A stretch of 64,000 nucleotides of DNA from Blattabacterium cuenoti (lineage in GTDB: Bacteria; Bacteroidota; Bacteroidia; Flavobacteriales; Blattabacteriaceae): contig NZ_CP059218.1 of assembly GCF_014252335.1 (NCBI RefSeq), forward strand, positions 393,078 through 457,077, written 5' to 3'. A model generated the notes under the pieces. It searched no databases, was not told the DNA's origin, and saw only the letters and a list, made by a program, of their open reading frames with translations. This document shows, piece after piece, positions 18,844 through 31,072 of the stretch. The translations under genes were made by a program, and so were the position numbers. The number at the start of each line of letters is the position of its first letter. Position 1 is the stretch's first letter.

Positions 18844-20223
18844 TTGATTAAAAAAACACATAATTTCATAAGATTATATATACATCATCTAAAAAAAAAT
18901 TTATTATTAGCTATACCTATATTTTTTACTCAATTAGGCATAATTATTATTGGTATATCTGATAATATAATAATTGGCTTTTTTGGTAAAAAAGCATTAG
19001 CTTCAATTTCTTTAGCTAATTCAATATTTTTTATTTTTATTATTTTTGGATTTGGAATATCTTCTGGAGTGTCTTCATTAATAGCATCGTCAGATGCTAA
19101 AAATGATTATGAAGATGGTGCTAAAATTTTTTATCATGGATTAATCATAAATTTTATATTATCTATTATAATGTATGTATTCATACATTTTTTTATATTA
19201 TTAATTCTACCCTATTTAGGTCAACCTAAAGAAATTTTAGAACCAACTATATCTTTTTTAAAGATTATAGCTTTATCCTTTATTCCTTGGATGATTTTTG
19301 AAATGTTTCGTAAATTTTCAGAAGGATTATCTATTTCTAGTCCTATTTTAATTAGTACTTGTATATCCACTTTTATAAATATAATTTTAAATTTTTCATT
19401 TATCAATGGATATTATTTTATTCCTAAATTAGGATTTTTAGGCGTGGGATATTCTACTGTAATATCTCGTGTTATTATGTCAATAAATATTTTTCTTATA
19501 TTAACACAACATAAAAAAACAAAAAATTATTTTCATACTTATAAATATTTTGATGTAGAAAAGAAATATTTAAAAAAAATATTCAAAATTGGAATTCCTT
19601 CTGGGATTTATATGTTATTGGAAATGAGCGCCTTTTCAATTTCTTCTTTTATTTCTGGAAAATGTGGAATAAAAGAATTAGCTGCACATCAAATAGTCAT
19701 TAGTCTAGTATCTTCTACTTTTATTTTAAATACTTGTTTTTCTATTCCTGGAACAGTAAGAGTAGGGAATCAATTAGCATTAAAAAATTATTATGATTTA
19801 AGAATAATAGGATGGTCTGTAATATTTATGGGGACCATATTTCTTTCTATTTGCAGTATCTTATTTATTTTATTAAGAGATGATATAGCATTATGGTATA
19901 TTAAAAATGATAAAGAAGTAGCATTGATTGTACACAATATAATGATTATTGCCAGTATTGTGCAATTATTTGATGGAATACAAAGCATTTTTATGGGTAT
20001 ATTACGAGGATTACAAGACGTATATATTCCATTATATATTAGTTTATTTGCTTATTGGATATTAGCTTTACCAATAGGATATATTTTATCTATTAAATTA
20101 AAAATTGGTGTTATAGGTGTTTGGATAGGATTAGGTATAGGTGTCATCGTATCCTCAATTTTATTAATGATTAGATTTATAAATCTTACAAAAAAACTTT
20201 TAAATACTATTAATAATCATTAA
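18844..20223 (+). CDS. MATE family efflux transporter
   Basis: A 459-residue polytopic membrane protein with about twelve hydrophobic segments in two similar halves. The family features are the early PIFFTQLGIIIIGISDNI helix and the GxxR-like GTVRVGNQLA segment around 305. MATE proteins use Na+ or H+ to export cationic compounds; the substrate here is unknown. The frame starts with TTG at 18844, which places the first helix about 18 residues in, as usual. Retaining one efflux pump suggests export of a toxic or nutritional metabolite to the host, which is speculative. Confidence 0.9.
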   Translation: MIKKTHNFIRLYIHHLKKNLLLAIPIFFTQLGIIIIGISDNIIIGFFGKKALASISLANSIFFIFIIFGFGISSGVSSLIASSDAKNDYEDGAKIFYHGLIINFILSIIMYVFIHFFILLILPYLGQPKEILEPTISFLKIIALSFIPWMIFEMFRKFSEGLSISSPILISTCISTFINIILNFSFINGYYFIPKLGFLGVGYSTVISRVIMSINIFLILTQHKKTKNYFHTYKYFDVEKKYLKKIFKIGIPSGIYMLLEMSAFSISSFISGKCGIKELAAHQIVISLVSSTFILNTCFSIPGTVRVGNQLALKNYYDLRIIGWSVIFMGTIFLSICSILFILLRDDIALWYIKNDKEVALIVHNIMIIASIVQLFDGIQSIFMGILRGLQDVYIPLYISLFAYWILALPIGYILSIKLKIGVIGVWIGLGIGVIVSSILLMIRFINLTKKLLNTINNH

Positions 20224-20228
20224 ATATC

Positions 20229-20236
20229 TATATTTG
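20229..20236 (+). promoter_or_regulatory. Candidate -7 box upstream of the DEAD-box helicase
   Basis: TATATTTG matches TAnnTTTG, but no TTTG occurs 19-21 bases upstream. It would give a leader of about 58 bases. Confidence 0.25.
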
Positions 20237-20300
20237 GTGTTGAATATTATAATAAAATAATTATGGATTATATGACTAATATTTCTATTCGTTCTTTATT

Positions 20301-21704
20301 ATGAAAACATTTGATAATTTTTTGTTAAACAAAAATATTTTACGAGCTTTAGCCGATTTAGGATTTATTCATCCTACTAAAATTCAGCAAGAAGTAATTC
20401 CATATATATTAAAATATGACAAAGATTTGATTGCATTATCACAAACTGGTACTGGAAAAACTGCAGCTTTTGGAATTCCAATTATACAAAAAATCAAATT
20501 AAATATTTATCATCCACAAACTTTAATTTTATGTCCAACTAGAGAATTATGTCTTCAAATAACTAGTGATTTACGTAGTTTAGCAAAATATATCGCTATA
20601 CAAATTATTCCTTTATATGGAGGAATCAATATTCATAAACAAATTATTTATCTTAAAAAAGATGTACATATTATTGTTGGAACTCCAGGAAGAATTAATG
20701 ATTTAATTAGAAGACGTAAATTATCTTTATACAATATAAAATATCTTATTTTAGATGAAGCAGATGAAATGTTAAATATGGGGTTTAAAGAAGAATTAGA
20801 TACTATTATTCAAAAATTACCGAAAAAAAGACAAAGTTTACTATTTTCTGCTACAATGTCTACCCATATTAATCTTATTGCAAAAAATTATCTTATAAAT
20901 CCTATTGAAATTATTATAGGGGAAAAAAACATTGGATCTAATGATGTAAAACATATTTATTACGTAGTAAATAAAACAAATAATAAATATTATACTTTAA
21001 AAAAAATAATGGATGTTAATCCAAATATATATGGAATTATTTTTTGTCAAACTAGGAAAAAAACTAAAGAAATTGCTAATTCTTTAATTAAAGATGGATA
21101 TAATGCTGATGCATTATACGGTGATTTAACTCAATTTCAAAGAGAATCAGTAATGACTAGATTTCGAAATAAAACTTTACAATTACTTGTAGCAACTGAT
21201 GTTGCATCTCGTGGATTAGATGTTCAAGATATAACTCATGTAATAAACTATAATATTCCAAATGAAAGTAAACTTTATGTTCATAGAAGTGGAAGAACTG
21301 GACGAGCTGGAAATTCTGGTATTTCAATATGCATTCTTCATACTAATAAAGAAACTCGTTATTTAAAAGAATTTGAAAAAAAAATTGGAACAAGTTTTCA
21401 AAGAATTACAATTCCTACTGATAAAGAAATATGCGAAAAACAATTACTAAATTTTATAGATAAAGTAAAAAATGTATCTATTGATAATAAATTATTAAAA
21501 ATTTTTTTACCAAAAATAGAAAATAAATTAGTATCATTCAATAAAGAAGAATTAATAAAACGTTTTTTTTGGTTAGAATTTAGTCGATTATTTTATATTT
21601 ATAAAAATTCTAAAGATTATAAGACAGCAATATTATATAAATCATCATCTGCAGTAAAAATTAAAAAAAAGTGTACACATTATTTAGATAAACAAAAAAA
21701 GTAA
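20301..21704 (+). CDS. DEAD-box ATP-dependent RNA helicase
   Basis: A 467-residue SF2 RNA helicase with the full motif set in order: the Q-motif region (DLGFIHPTKIQQ), Walker A SQTGTGKT, PTREL, GTPGR, the DEAD box LDEADEMLNMGF, SAT, then RecA2 motifs ATDVASRGLD and HRSGRTGRAG. A short Lys-rich C-terminal tail follows without the DbpA-type RNA domain clearly visible. It probably unwinds structured mRNA or assists ribosome assembly, as DeaD, RhlE or SrmB do; which ortholog cannot be told by eye. aroC begins 46 bases later. Confidence 0.93.
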   Translation: MKTFDNFLLNKNILRALADLGFIHPTKIQQEVIPYILKYDKDLIALSQTGTGKTAAFGIPIIQKIKLNIYHPQTLILCPTRELCLQITSDLRSLAKYIAIQIIPLYGGINIHKQIIYLKKDVHIIVGTPGRINDLIRRRKLSLYNIKYLILDEADEMLNMGFKEELDTIIQKLPKKRQSLLFSATMSTHINLIAKNYLINPIEIIIGEKNIGSNDVKHIYYVVNKTNNKYYTLKKIMDVNPNIYGIIFCQTRKKTKEIANSLIKDGYNADALYGDLTQFQRESVMTRFRNKTLQLLVATDVASRGLDVQDITHVINYNIPNESKLYVHRSGRTGRAGNSGISICILHTNKETRYLKEFEKKIGTSFQRITIPTDKEICEKQLLNFIDKVKNVSIDNKLLKIFLPKIENKLVSFNKEELIKRFFWLEFSRLFYIYKNSKDYKTAILYKSSSAVKIKKKCTHYLDKQKK

Positions 21705-21750
21705 ACAACTAATCTAGTTGTTATGTTATTTAATTATAAATTTTTATTTC

Positions 21751-22830
21751 ATGTCTGGAAATACATTTGGTAAATTATTTAAAATCACGACTTTTGGAGA
21801 AAGTCATGGAAAAGCATTAGGTGGAATTATTGATGGATGTCCATCAGGATTAAAACTGAATATAAATTCTATTCAAGAACAACTTAATAGAAGAAAACCT
21901 GGTCAGTCATCTATTGTTACTTCTAGACAAGAATCAGATCAAGTAATTTTTTTATCTGGTATTTTTAACGACATAACTACTGGTACTCCAATTGGATTTA
22001 TTATTTATAATAACAATCAAAAATCTAAAGATTATGAACATATTAAAAATTTATATCGTCCTTCACATTCTGATTTAACTTATGCAAAAAAATATGGAAT
22101 AAGAGATTATAGAGGAGGTGGCAGATCATCCGCTAGAGAAACTATATGTAGAGTTGTGGCAGGTTCAGTTGCAAAACAATTAATAAACAAAATAAAAATT
22201 ATATCTTACGTTTCTTCTGTTGGACAAATATCTGTAGATAAATCTTATAGTGATCTTAATTTTGAAAATATAGAAAAAACACCTATTAGATGTCCTGATA
22301 TAGATATTGCACATAAAATGATATCAAAAATTAAAGAAATCAAAAAAAATGGAGATTCTATAGGAGGAACTATTACTTGTATTATTAAAAATGTTCCAAT
22401 AGGGTTAGGAGAACCAGTTTTTGATAAATTACATGCAGAATTAGCAAAAGCTATGTTATCAATTAATGCAGTCAAAGGATTTGAATATGGAAGTGGATTT
22501 TTTGGATCTACATTAACAGGATCAAAACATAATGATTTATTTAATAAAGATGCAAGTACTAAAACTAATTTTTCTGGTGGAATACAAGGAGGAATATCAA
22601 ATGGTATGGATATATATTTTAAAATAGCTTTGAAACCAGTTGCTACCATTATGAAAACACAAAAAACTATTGATATAAATGGAAATATAGTAGTTATGCA
22701 AGGTAAAGGTAGACATGATCCTTGTGTTTTACCTAGAGCTATTCCAATTGTAGAAGCTATGACAGCATTAGTTTTAGCAGATTATTGGATGTTTTATAAA
22801 TTATCTAAATTTTCTTCAATTAAAATGTGA
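21751..22830 (+). CDS. aroC: Chorismate synthase
   Basis: A 359-residue FMN-dependent lyase making chorismate from EPSP, the last step of the shikimate pathway. The N-terminal [19 protein letters not shown], the [16 protein letters not shown] loop with its catalytic His/Arg surroundings, and the [18 protein letters not shown] end motif are complete. The frame is open for eleven codons upstream to a TTG, but the ATG at 21751 matches the family start. It overlaps miaA by four bases (GTGA). Its product feeds MenF here and aromatic amino acids elsewhere. Confidence 0.96.
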   Translation: MSGNTFGKLFKITTFGESHGKALGGIIDGCPSGLKLNINSIQEQLNRRKPGQSSIVTSRQESDQVIFLSGIFNDITTGTPIGFIIYNNNQKSKDYEHIKNLYRPSHSDLTYAKKYGIRDYRGGGRSSARETICRVVAGSVAKQLINKIKIISYVSSVGQISVDKSYSDLNFENIEKTPIRCPDIDIAHKMISKIKEIKKNGDSIGGTITCIIKNVPIGLGEPVFDKLHAELAKAMLSINAVKGFEYGSGFFGSTLTGSKHNDLFNKDASTKTNFSGGIQGGISNGMDIYFKIALKPVATIMKTQKTIDINGNIVVMQGKGRHDPCVLPRAIPIVEAMTALVLADYWMFYKLSKFSSIKM

Positions 22831-23768
22831 AATATAATATTTTAGTTGTTATCCTAGGTCCAACTAGTGTTGGAAAAACACAAGTATCTCTTTTCTTAGC
22901 AAAAAAATTCAACACTCAAATTTTATCTTGTGATTCTAGACAATTTTATAAAGAATTAAAAATAGGCACATGTGTTCCTAATAAACAAATTTTAAATTCT
23001 ATTCAACATCATTTTATTGGACATTTATCTATACATGATGATTATAATGCTAAATTATTTGAACAAGATGCAATAAATAAATTACATAACTTATTTCTTA
23101 CATATTCCATTTTAATTATGGTTGGTGGATCTAGTTTATACGAAAAAGCTGTCACTGTTGGTTTGTCTCAAATTCCAAAAATTAATAAACATATCAGAAA
23201 TGAATTAAGATTTAATTTTAAAAAACATGGTATTTTATTTTTACAAAAAGAAATTAAAAAATATATACATAAAATTCCTCAAACATTAGATATTCAAAAT
23301 CCATTTCGTTTAATGAGATATTTAGAAATTATCAAATCGACTCAACATTCACCATCATTTTTTTTTAGTCAAAAAAAACAAAAAAGAAATTTTATTACCA
23401 TCAAAATAGGTTTAATATTACCAAAAGAACAAATATATTCTAACATTAATAATAGAGTAGATGATATGATGAAAATGGGATTATTAAATGAAGCAAAAAA
23501 TTATTACGAATATAGACATTTAAACAGCTTAAATACTATTGGATATAAAGAAATATTTAAGTTTTTCTCAAAAGAAACAGTAAATATATATCATACTATT
23601 GATGAAATTAAAACGCATACAAGACAATATGCAAAAAAACAACTAACATGGTATAAAAAAGATCCTGATATAACTTGGTTTAGTCCAAAAGATAAAAAAA
23701 AAATATTATTTTTTATTATAAATAAAATGGGTAATACTGGATTCGAACCAGTGACCTCCTGCTTGTAA
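22827..23768 (+). CDS. miaA: tRNA dimethylallyltransferase
   Basis: A 313-residue enzyme adding a dimethylallyl group to A37 of tRNAs reading UNN codons. The P-loop GPTSVGKT (about 10-17), the [11 protein letters not shown] segment with its catalytic Asp, and the late [14 protein letters not shown] motif are visible. It starts with GTG overlapping the aroC stop. The last 14 or so codons (from [13 protein letters not shown]) are the antisense of the tRNA-Val gene at 23728-23803, so the natural stop appears lost and the frame runs 41 bases into the tRNA. Confidence 0.93.
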   Translation: MKYNILVVILGPTSVGKTQVSLFLAKKFNTQILSCDSRQFYKELKIGTCVPNKQILNSIQHHFIGHLSIHDDYNAKLFEQDAINKLHNLFLTYSILIMVGGSSLYEKAVTVGLSQIPKINKHIRNELRFNFKKHGILFLQKEIKKYIHKIPQTLDIQNPFRLMRYLEIIKSTQHSPSFFFSQKKQKRNFITIKIGLILPKEQIYSNINNRVDDMMKMGLLNEAKNYYEYRHLNSLNTIGYKEIFKFFSKETVNIYHTIDEIKTHTRQYAKKQLTWYKKDPDITWFSPKDKKKILFFIINKMGNTGFEPVTSCL

Positions 23769-23803
23769 AACAGATGCTCTAAACCAAACTGAGCTAATTA
23801 CCC
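23728..23803 (-). tRNA. tRNA-Val, anticodon UAC
   Basis: The minus strand folds into a full cloverleaf: acceptor GGGTAAT with ATTACCC, D-stem GCTC/GAGC, anticodon loop TTTACAA giving UAC, T-arm ACTGG-TTCGAAT-CCAGT and discriminator A. The anticodon stem closes with a weak U-G pair. CCA is not encoded. It is convergent with and overlapped by the 3' end of miaA. Confidence 0.95.
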
Positions 23804-23835
23804 AATCACAATAATACATAAAAAAAATCACAAAA

Positions 23836-25083
23836 TTATTTTGACATGAAAAAATTTAATAAAATTTCTGAAACTGTAAAAGTACTGCCACTAATTAAAA
23901 TTAAATCTTCTTTATTAGATTTATATTTAGCATTTATAAATGCATCTTTCACAGAATAAAAAAATTGTACATATTGATTATTTTTTATTTTAACTAAATC
24001 TTGTAAATTTTGAATAGATAATTTTCTATCTATATTTGGTTGACAAAAATAATAAAATGCATCAGAAGGAAAATATTGTAATATTTTTTTAACATTTTTA
24101 TCTTTGACAAATCCTAACACTAAATGTAATTTATTATAAAATTCTTTTTTTAATTGTTGATTAATTATTTTTATCCCTTCTTCATTATGTGCTATATCAC
24201 AAATAATTTTAGGATTTAACTGTAAAATTTGCCAACGACCTTGAAAATTAGTATTTTTATTAATTTTGATAAAACCATTTTTTATAGATTGATTAGAAAT
24301 AATAATATTTTTTTTATTTATTAATAATTCCACAATTTTTAATACAAGTTGTTTGTTATAATTTTGATAAATTGATTCACATGGAATTGAATACATTGAA
24401 ATATCTTTTTGTTTTTTTACAAAATAAATTGGAGCATTTTTCTTCAATGCTTCTTGTAAAAAAATATGTTTAATATAATTTTTACAAAATCCAATAATAA
24501 CTGATATATTATTTTTAATAATTCCAGCTTTTTCCAACGCAATTTGTGATAAACTATTTCCTAAAATTTTTGTATGATCTTTACTAACATTTGTAATAAC
24601 AGAAATTTCTGGAATAATTATATTTGTTGAATCTAAACGCCCACCTAAACCAGTTTCTATAATTGCCATAAATACTTTTTGATTTTTAAAATATTCAAAA
24701 GCTAAACAAGTATTGAGTTCAAAAAATGAAATATTTTTTTGTTCTATAATTTTTTTATTTTGATTAATAAATTCTATAATAAAATTTTTATCAATTAATT
24801 TTCCATTACAAAAAATTCTTTCTCTAAAATTTATTAAGTGAGGAGAAGTAAATAATCCAATATTATATTTTTCTTCTTGAAGTATAGAATATAACATATG
24901 TGCAGTAGATCCTTTACCATTTGTTCCTGCTATATGAATGCTTTTAAAAGCATTTTGTGGATGTCCTAAATAAGAACAAAAATAATTAATTCTTTCTAAT
25001 CCAGTTTGATAATAATTTTTTTCTTTTTTTTGAAATGAATAAAAACGATCCAATATCCATTTAATAGTTTCAGTATAATTCAC
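23836..25083 (-). CDS. folC: Folylpolyglutamate / dihydrofolate synthase
   Basis: A 415-residue Mur-ligase-like enzyme that adds glutamate to dihydropteroate and/or folates. The P-loop IAGTNGKGST near residue 50, the SPHLINFRERI segment, the ETGLGGRLDSTN motif and the KDHTKILG strand are intact, with the DIAHNEEG segment in the C-terminal domain. It begins with GTG at 25083. It lies between tRNA-Val and glnS, transcribed away from glnS. GcvT in this window depends on tetrahydrofolate. Confidence 0.93.
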   Translation of the reverse strand: MNYTETIKWILDRFYSFQKKEKNYYQTGLERINYFCSYLGHPQNAFKSIHIAGTNGKGSTAHMLYSILQEEKYNIGLFTSPHLINFRERIFCNGKLIDKNFIIEFINQNKKIIEQKNISFFELNTCLAFEYFKNQKVFMAIIETGLGGRLDSTNIIIPEISVITNVSKDHTKILGNSLSQIALEKAGIIKNNISVIIGFCKNYIKHIFLQEALKKNAPIYFVKKQKDISMYSIPCESIYQNYNKQLVLKIVELLINKKNIIISNQSIKNGFIKINKNTNFQGRWQILQLNPKIICDIAHNEEGIKIINQQLKKEFYNKLHLVLGFVKDKNVKKILQYFPSDAFYYFCQPNIDRKLSIQNLQDLVKIKNNQYVQFFYSVKDAFINAKYKSNKEDLILISGSTFTVSEILLNFFMSK

Positions 25084-25152
25084 TATTTATAATTTTTTTT
25101 TATAAAAAATCACTAAATTTACGCTTTTTAAACAAAACCTTATATTAATAAT

Positions 25153-26817
25153 TTGAATTTTATTGAAAAAATAATAGAGGACGATATTCAAAAAGGATTT
25201 CCTATACATAATCTTAAATTTCGATTTCCTCCAGAACCAAATGGTGCACTTCATTTAGGACATGTCAAAGCTATTTATTTAAATTTTTATTTAGGACAAA
25301 AATATCAAGCTCCAGTAAATCTGAGATTTGATGATACAAATCCTAATTTATATGATGGACATAAGTATGTAGAATTTATTAAAAATGATATAATATTTTT
25401 AGGATTTAAATGGGATAAAGAATGTTATGCATCAGATTATTTTCAAATATTATATGAATTAGCAAGAATGTTGATTAAAAATGATAAAGCATATGTTGAT
25501 AATCAAACTCAATATATGATTCAAATTCAAAGAAAAAATCCTATTGAAAAAGGAATTAATAGCATATTCAGAAATAGATGTGTAGAAGAAAACTTATATC
25601 TTTTTGAAAAAATGAAAAATGGATGTTTTAAAGAAGGAACTTGTGTCTTGAGAGCTAAAATTGATATGAGTTCTTCTAATATGAATATGAGGGATCCAAT
25701 TATGTATAGAATATTAAAAAAAAAACATTTTCGTACCAAAAATACATGGTGTATTTATCCTACTTATGATTGGACTCATGGACAATGTGATTATATAGAA
25801 CAAATATCTCATTCTTTATGTTCATCAGAATTTGAAAATAGACGTCCTTTATATAATTGGTATTTAGATCAAATTGTTGATAAACAACAAAAAATCAAAC
25901 CTAAACAAATAGAATTTTCAAGATTAAATTTACAAAATGCTATTACTAGTAAAAGAGAAATACAAAAATTAATTGATAAACAAATCATTAATTCTTGGAA
26001 TGATCCAAGAATATATACTATTTCAGGATTACGTAGAAAAGGATATACTGCAGTAGGTATTAAAAAATTTATTCAAGATATAGGAGTGACAAAAAGAAAT
26101 AATGTCATAAATATATCTCTTTTAGAACTAAAAGTTAGAGAAAATTTAAAACAAATTGCTTATAGAGTAATGGTAATTTTCAATCCTATTAAATTAATTA
26201 TAGATAATTATCCAGATAATCATACAGAATGGTTATATTCACAAAATCATCCAGACAATATAGAATTTGGATTCAGAAAAATTCCTTTTTCCAAATTTAT
26301 ATATATAGAAAAAAATGATTTTTTAGAACAAAAAACAAATAATTTTTTTCGTCTTTCAATTAATCAATATGTTAGATTAAAAAATGCTTATATTATAAAA
26401 GCTCATTCAGTAATTAAAGATAAAATTGGAAATATTATAGAAATACATTGTTTATATGATCCACAAAGTAAATCTGGAACTATGAATAATAATAAATATA
26501 CTAATAAAATAAAAAGTACTTTACATTGGGTATCTATTGCTCATTCTATTACTATAGAAACATATATTTATCATAAACTGTTTCAATTAAATAATAAATA
26601 TGCTAATTTATTTGATCAAACCAATATTAATAATCAATCAATAGAAAAAATTATTGCTTATGCAGAACCAATATTAAAAAATGCTAAAATAGGAGAACAT
26701 TTTCAATTTCAAAGAATTGGTTATTTTTACGTAGTTTATGAAAATAATAAATTAATTTTTAATCAAACTTTTCCTTTAAAAAAAAATTTAAAAAAAATTA
26801 ATAATAAAAAATTATGA
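25153..26817 (+). CDS. glnS: Glutaminyl-tRNA synthetase
   Basis: A 554-residue class I synthetase charging tRNA-Gln directly. The HIGH motif is HLGH in [14 protein letters not shown], and the KMSKS-equivalent is TSKRE, as in the degenerate MSKRK of bacterial GlnRS. Two beta-barrel anticodon domains follow. It starts at TTG 25153, giving a normal N-terminus. Its 3' end overlaps the convergent rpoC by 6 bases. Having GlnRS means no tRNA-dependent amidation is needed for Gln. Confidence 0.95.
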   Translation: MNFIEKIIEDDIQKGFPIHNLKFRFPPEPNGALHLGHVKAIYLNFYLGQKYQAPVNLRFDDTNPNLYDGHKYVEFIKNDIIFLGFKWDKECYASDYFQILYELARMLIKNDKAYVDNQTQYMIQIQRKNPIEKGINSIFRNRCVEENLYLFEKMKNGCFKEGTCVLRAKIDMSSSNMNMRDPIMYRILKKKHFRTKNTWCIYPTYDWTHGQCDYIEQISHSLCSSEFENRRPLYNWYLDQIVDKQQKIKPKQIEFSRLNLQNAITSKREIQKLIDKQIINSWNDPRIYTISGLRRKGYTAVGIKKFIQDIGVTKRNNVINISLLELKVRENLKQIAYRVMVIFNPIKLIIDNYPDNHTEWLYSQNHPDNIEFGFRKIPFSKFIYIEKNDFLEQKTNNFFRLSINQYVRLKNAYIIKAHSVIKDKIGNIIEIHCLYDPQSKSGTMNNNKYTNKIKSTLHWVSIAHSITIETYIYHKLFQLNNKYANLFDQTNINNQSIEKIIAYAEPILKNAKIGEHFQFQRIGYFYVVYENNKLIFNQTFPLKKNLKKINNKKL

Positions 26818-29800
26818 TGATGAAATTTCAAAAGAAATATTTTCATAATCCTTTATTCCAGTTCCAGCAGGAATTTTATGACCAACAATAACATTTTCTT
26901 TTAATCCATTTAAATTATCTGTTTTACTACTTATTGCAGCTTCACTTAATACTTTGGTAGTTTCTTGAAAAGAAGCAGCTGATATAAAAGATTTAGTTTG
27001 TAAAGCTGCTTTAGTAATACCTTGTAATATAGGTTTAGCAATAGCAGGAATTGCTTGACGAGTAATTAATAATTTTTTATTTTTATATTTTAATACAACA
27101 TTTTCATTTCTAAATTTACGATAACTAATAATATCTCCTACTTTAAAATTTTCAGAATGACCTGAATTTACGACAACTAACATTTGAGATATTTTATAAT
27201 TTTCCTCTAAAAAATCATCTTTATATTCAATACTACCTTCTAAAAATTTAGTATCTCCAACATCGATAACTTCCACTTTTCTCATCATTTGAAGAATAAT
27301 TATTTCAAAATGTTTATCATTTATTTTTACGCCTTGTAAACGATATACTTCTTGTATTTCATTAATTAAATATTTTTGAACTGCTATAGGTCCTCTTATA
27401 TTCAAAATATCATTTGGAGTTACTGCTCCATCTGATAAAGGCATACCTGCTTTAACATAATCATTTTCCTGAACTAATAATTGATTAGATAATTTGACTA
27501 GATATTTTTTAATTTCTCCATTTTTAGATTCTACAATAATTTCTCTATTTCCTCTTTTCACTTTTCCATGACTTACTATTCCATCGATTTCTGAAACTAC
27601 TGCAGGATTAGAAGGATTTCTAGCTTCAAATAATTCAGATAAACGTGGCAACCCACCAGTAATATCACCAGATTTAGCAGTTTTTCTTGGAACTTTGACT
27701 AAAATGGTACCTGCTTCTATAAATTCATTATCTTTAACCATTAAATGGGATCCTACTGGTAAATTATATATTTTTAATTCTTCATTATTATCATTAATAA
27801 TTTTTAATGTAGGAATTAAATTTTTATTTCTGACTTCTGTAATTACTTTTTCTTGAAATCCAGTTTGATCATCTTTTTCAACTTGAAAAGTTACACCTTG
27901 TTCTAAATGTTGATAAATAATTTTACCAGAATATTCTGCAATAATTACTGCATTATATAAATCCCATCTACATATTAGATCACCTTTTTTTAATTTATCT
28001 TTATGTTGAACATATAAAGTAGCTCCATAAGGAATATTTTTCACCATTAAGACAGAATTAGAATATTTTTTGTGATTAATAAGTTTCATTTCCGTTGTAC
28101 GAGAAACAACAATTTCTCTTTTTTTACCATAATTAGTTTTTACAGTTGTTAAATCCTCAAATTCGATAATACCATCATAATTAGCTTTTATTGTGGATGA
28201 TTCGGAAATATTACCAGCTGTTCCTCCAACATGAAAAGTTCTCAAAGTTAATTGAGTACCAGGTTCTCCTATAGATTGTGCTGCAATAACACCAACTGCT
28301 TCTCCTTTTTTAACTAATTTTCCAGTAGATAAATTTCTTCCATAACATTTAGAACACAGTCCCATTTTGGCTTCACAAGTCAATGGTGATCGAACATATA
28401 CTGAATTAATTCCAGATTGTTCTATAATATATGCAATTGACTCATCAATCATGTTTCCAGATGAAATAATTATTTTATTTGTTTTAATATAATAAATATT
28501 ATTTAATGATATTCTGCCTAAAATTCGATTAAATAAAGATTCTACTACTTCTTCATTTTTTTTTAAAGAAGTCATTTTTAATCCTCTTAAAGTATTACAA
28601 TCTTCTATTTTAATAATTACATCTTGTGCTGCATCTACTAATCTTCTTGTTAAATATCCAGCATCAGCAGTTTTTAAAGCAGTATCTGCTAATCCTTTTC
28701 TAGCACCATGAGTAGAAATAAAATATTCTAAAATCGAAAGCCCTTCTCTAAAATTAGATAAAATAGGATTTTCAATAATTTCTCCTCCTGATGATCCTGT
28801 TTTTTGAGGTTTTGCCATTAAACCTCGCATTCCAGAAAGTTGTCTAATTTGTTCTTTAGATCCTCGAGCACCAGAATCTAACATCATATACACAGGATTA
28901 AATCCACATCTATCTTCACGCATATATTTCATTACTTGTTCTGTCAGCATTAAATTAGTATTTGTCCATATATCAATGACTTGATTATATCTTTCATTAT
29001 TAGTAATTAATCCCATATTATAATTATTTTTTACATTATCAACTTGCTGAATAGCATCTAATACCATATGATTTTTATCACTTGGAATAATAATATCACC
29101 TAATCCAAAAGATAATCCACCTTTAAAAGCATTATAAAATCCTAATTCTTTAATATTATCTAGAAATTTGGTTGTTATAGGTACATTTGTTAAATATAAA
29201 ATTTGTCTTATGATTTCTCTCAAAGTTTTTTTTGTAAGCGATTGATTAATAAATCCTACTTCTTTAGGAACTACTTGATTAAATAATACTCTACCTACAG
29301 TTGTTTTTATTAATTTATTAACAAACGTATTATCTGTATTTCTAATATTAACTTTTACTTTAATAATTGCATGTAAATCAATAATTTTTTGATTATACGC
29401 GATTTCTACTTCTTCTGGAGAATAAAATGTCATTCCTTCTCCTTTTACCATTGTTTTATTATCATACTGTAATTCTTTAGTCATATAATATAAACCCAAT
29501 ACCATGTCTTGAGATGGGACCGTTATTGGGTCACCATTAGCAGGATTTAAAATATTATGAGAAGCTAACATTAAAATTTTGGCTTCTAAAATTGCACCAA
29601 AAGATAATGGTAAATGAACTGCCATCTGATCTCCATCAAAATCTGCATTAAAAGCAGAACACACTAAAGGATGTAATTGAATTGCTTTTCCCTCTATTAA
29701 TTTTGGTTGAAAAGCTTGAATTCCTAATCTATGTAACGTTGGTGCTCTATTTAATAATATTGGATGACCTTTTAATACATTTTCTAGAATATCCCAGATC

Positions 29801-31056
29801 ATAGGATCTCTTTTATCTATAAGTTTTTTTGCAGATTTAACAGTTTTGACTACTCCTCGTTCAATTAATTTTCTAATAATAAAAGGTTTATATAATTCAG
29901 CTGCCATATCTTTTGGAATACCACATTCATGTAATTTTAAATTAGGGCCAACAACAATTACAGATCGTGCAGAATAATCCACTCTTTTTCCAAGAAGATT
30001 TTGTCTGAATCTCCCTTGTTTTCCTTTTAAAGAATCTGATAATGATTTTAAAGGTCGATTAGCTTCAGATTTAACTGCAGACATTTTTCTTGAATTATCA
30101 AATAGAGAATCTACTGCTTCTTGAAGCATTCTTTTTTCATTTCTCAATATTACCTCAGGAGCTTTAATTTCGATTAATCTTTTTAATCTATTATTTCTAA
30201 TTAATACACGACGATATAAATCAGTCATATCAGAAGCTGCATAACGACCACCATCTAATGGGACTAAAGGTCTTAATTCAGGTGGAATAACAGATAAAAC
30301 ATGAATAATCATCCAAGACACATTACCTCCATTTTTTTTACCTTCTTTAAAAGATTCTACTACTTGTAAGCGTTTTAAAGCTTCAAGTCTTCTTTGTTTA
30401 GAAGTATCATTATTAGCTGAATTTTTTAAATTTAATGATAAAGTATCTAAATCAATACGATTTAACATGTCTTCTATACATTCTGCTCCCATTTTAGCAA
30501 TAAACTTATCTTTATTTGTATCTTCTACATATTGATTTTCTTTTGAAATTGTATTTAAAATATTTAAATATTCTTCTTCAGTTAAAAAAGTACCATATTT
30601 TAATGGATTATTATGTTCATCAACTGCTATTCCACTTTGTAACACTACATAACGTTCATAATAAATAATCATTTCCAATTTTTTAGAAGATAATCCTAAT
30701 AAATAGCCTATTTTATTAGGAGATGTTCTAAAAGACCATATATGTACTACTGGTACAACTAAACTTATATGACCCATTCTCTCTCTTCTAACTTTTTTTT
30801 CAGATACTTCTACTCCACATCGATCACAAACAATTCCTTTATATCTAATTCTTTTATATTTTCCACAAGCACATTCGTAATCTTTTACAGAACCAAAAAT
30901 TCTTTCACAAAAAAGACCATCTCTTTCTGGTTTATGTGTTCGATAATTAATAGTTTCTGGTTTTAATACTTCTCCATGTGATTCTTTTAAAATAGATTCT
31001 GGTGATGACAGTCTAATAGTAATTTTATTAAACTTATGATTGTTTTTATTATTCAT
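26812..31056 (-). CDS. rpoC: RNA polymerase subunit beta'
   Basis: The 1414-residue largest core subunit. The N-terminal zinc ribbon cysteines (CACGKY, CDRCG) and the catalytic [12 protein letters not shown], whose three Asp hold Mg2+, are visible. So are the trigger-loop region with [17 protein letters not shown] and the second zinc site [13 protein letters not shown]. Length matches Bacteroidetes, with no truncation. It is the last gene of a run that starts at tRNA-Thr (39597). It follows rpoB by 16 bases and overlaps glnS by 6 bases at the 3' end. Confidence 0.98.
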   Translation of the reverse strand: MNNKNNHKFNKITIRLSSPESILKESHGEVLKPETINYRTHKPERDGLFCERIFGSVKDYECACGKYKRIRYKGIVCDRCGVEVSEKKVRRERMGHISLVVPVVHIWSFRTSPNKIGYLLGLSSKKLEMIIYYERYVVLQSGIAVDEHNNPLKYGTFLTEEEYLNILNTISKENQYVEDTNKDKFIAKMGAECIEDMLNRIDLDTLSLNLKNSANNDTSKQRRLEALKRLQVVESFKEGKKNGGNVSWMIIHVLSVIPPELRPLVPLDGGRYAASDMTDLYRRVLIRNNRLKRLIEIKAPEVILRNEKRMLQEAVDSLFDNSRKMSAVKSEANRPLKSLSDSLKGKQGRFRQNLLGKRVDYSARSVIVVGPNLKLHECGIPKDMAAELYKPFIIRKLIERGVVKTVKSAKKLIDKRDPMIWDILENVLKGHPILLNRAPTLHRLGIQAFQPKLIEGKAIQLHPLVCSAFNADFDGDQMAVHLPLSFGAILEAKILMLASHNILNPANGDPITVPSQDMVLGLYYMTKELQYDNKTMVKGEGMTFYSPEEVEIAYNQKIIDLHAIIKVKVNIRNTDNTFVNKLIKTTVGRVLFNQVVPKEVGFINQSLTKKTLREIIRQILYLTNVPITTKFLDNIKELGFYNAFKGGLSFGLGDIIIPSDKNHMVLDAIQQVDNVKNNYNMGLITNNERYNQVIDIWTNTNLMLTEQVMKYMREDRCGFNPVYMMLDSGARGSKEQIRQLSGMRGLMAKPQKTGSSGGEIIENPILSNFREGLSILEYFISTHGARKGLADTALKTADAGYLTRRLVDAAQDVIIKIEDCNTLRGLKMTSLKKNEEVVESLFNRILGRISLNNIYYIKTNKIIISSGNMIDESIAYIIEQSGINSVYVRSPLTCEAKMGLCSKCYGRNLSTGKLVKKGEAVGVIAAQSIGEPGTQLTLRTFHVGGTAGNISESSTIKANYDGIIEFEDLTTVKTNYGKKREIVVSRTTEMKLINHKKYSNSVLMVKNIPYGATLYVQHKDKLKKGDLICRWDLYNAVIIAEYSGKIIYQHLEQGVTFQVEKDDQTGFQEKVITEVRNKNLIPTLKIINDNNEELKIYNLPVGSHLMVKDNEFIEAGTILVKVPRKTAKSGDITGGLPRLSELFEARNPSNPAVVSEIDGIVSHGKVKRGNREIIVESKNGEIKKYLVKLSNQLLVQENDYVKAGMPLSDGAVTPNDILNIRGPIAVQKYLINEIQEVYRLQGVKINDKHFEIIILQMMRKVEVIDVGDTKFLEGSIEYKDDFLEENYKISQMLVVVNSGHSENFKVGDIISYRKFRNENVVLKYKNKKLLITRQAIPAIAKPILQGITKAALQTKSFISAASFQETTKVLSEAAISSKTDNLNGLKENVIVGHKIPAGTGIKDYENISFEISSS

Positions 31057-31072
31057 TTTATTTTAATGTTTT

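Noticed and set aside
22245-22649. 134-residue minus-strand frame inside aroC
   Set aside because: It is fully antisense to a well-conserved part of chorismate synthase and has no motif of its own.
25900-26000. Possible loss of the KMSKS motif in GlnRS
   Set aside because: Bacterial GlnRS normally has a degenerate motif here (MSKRK), so TSKRE is an ordinary variant.
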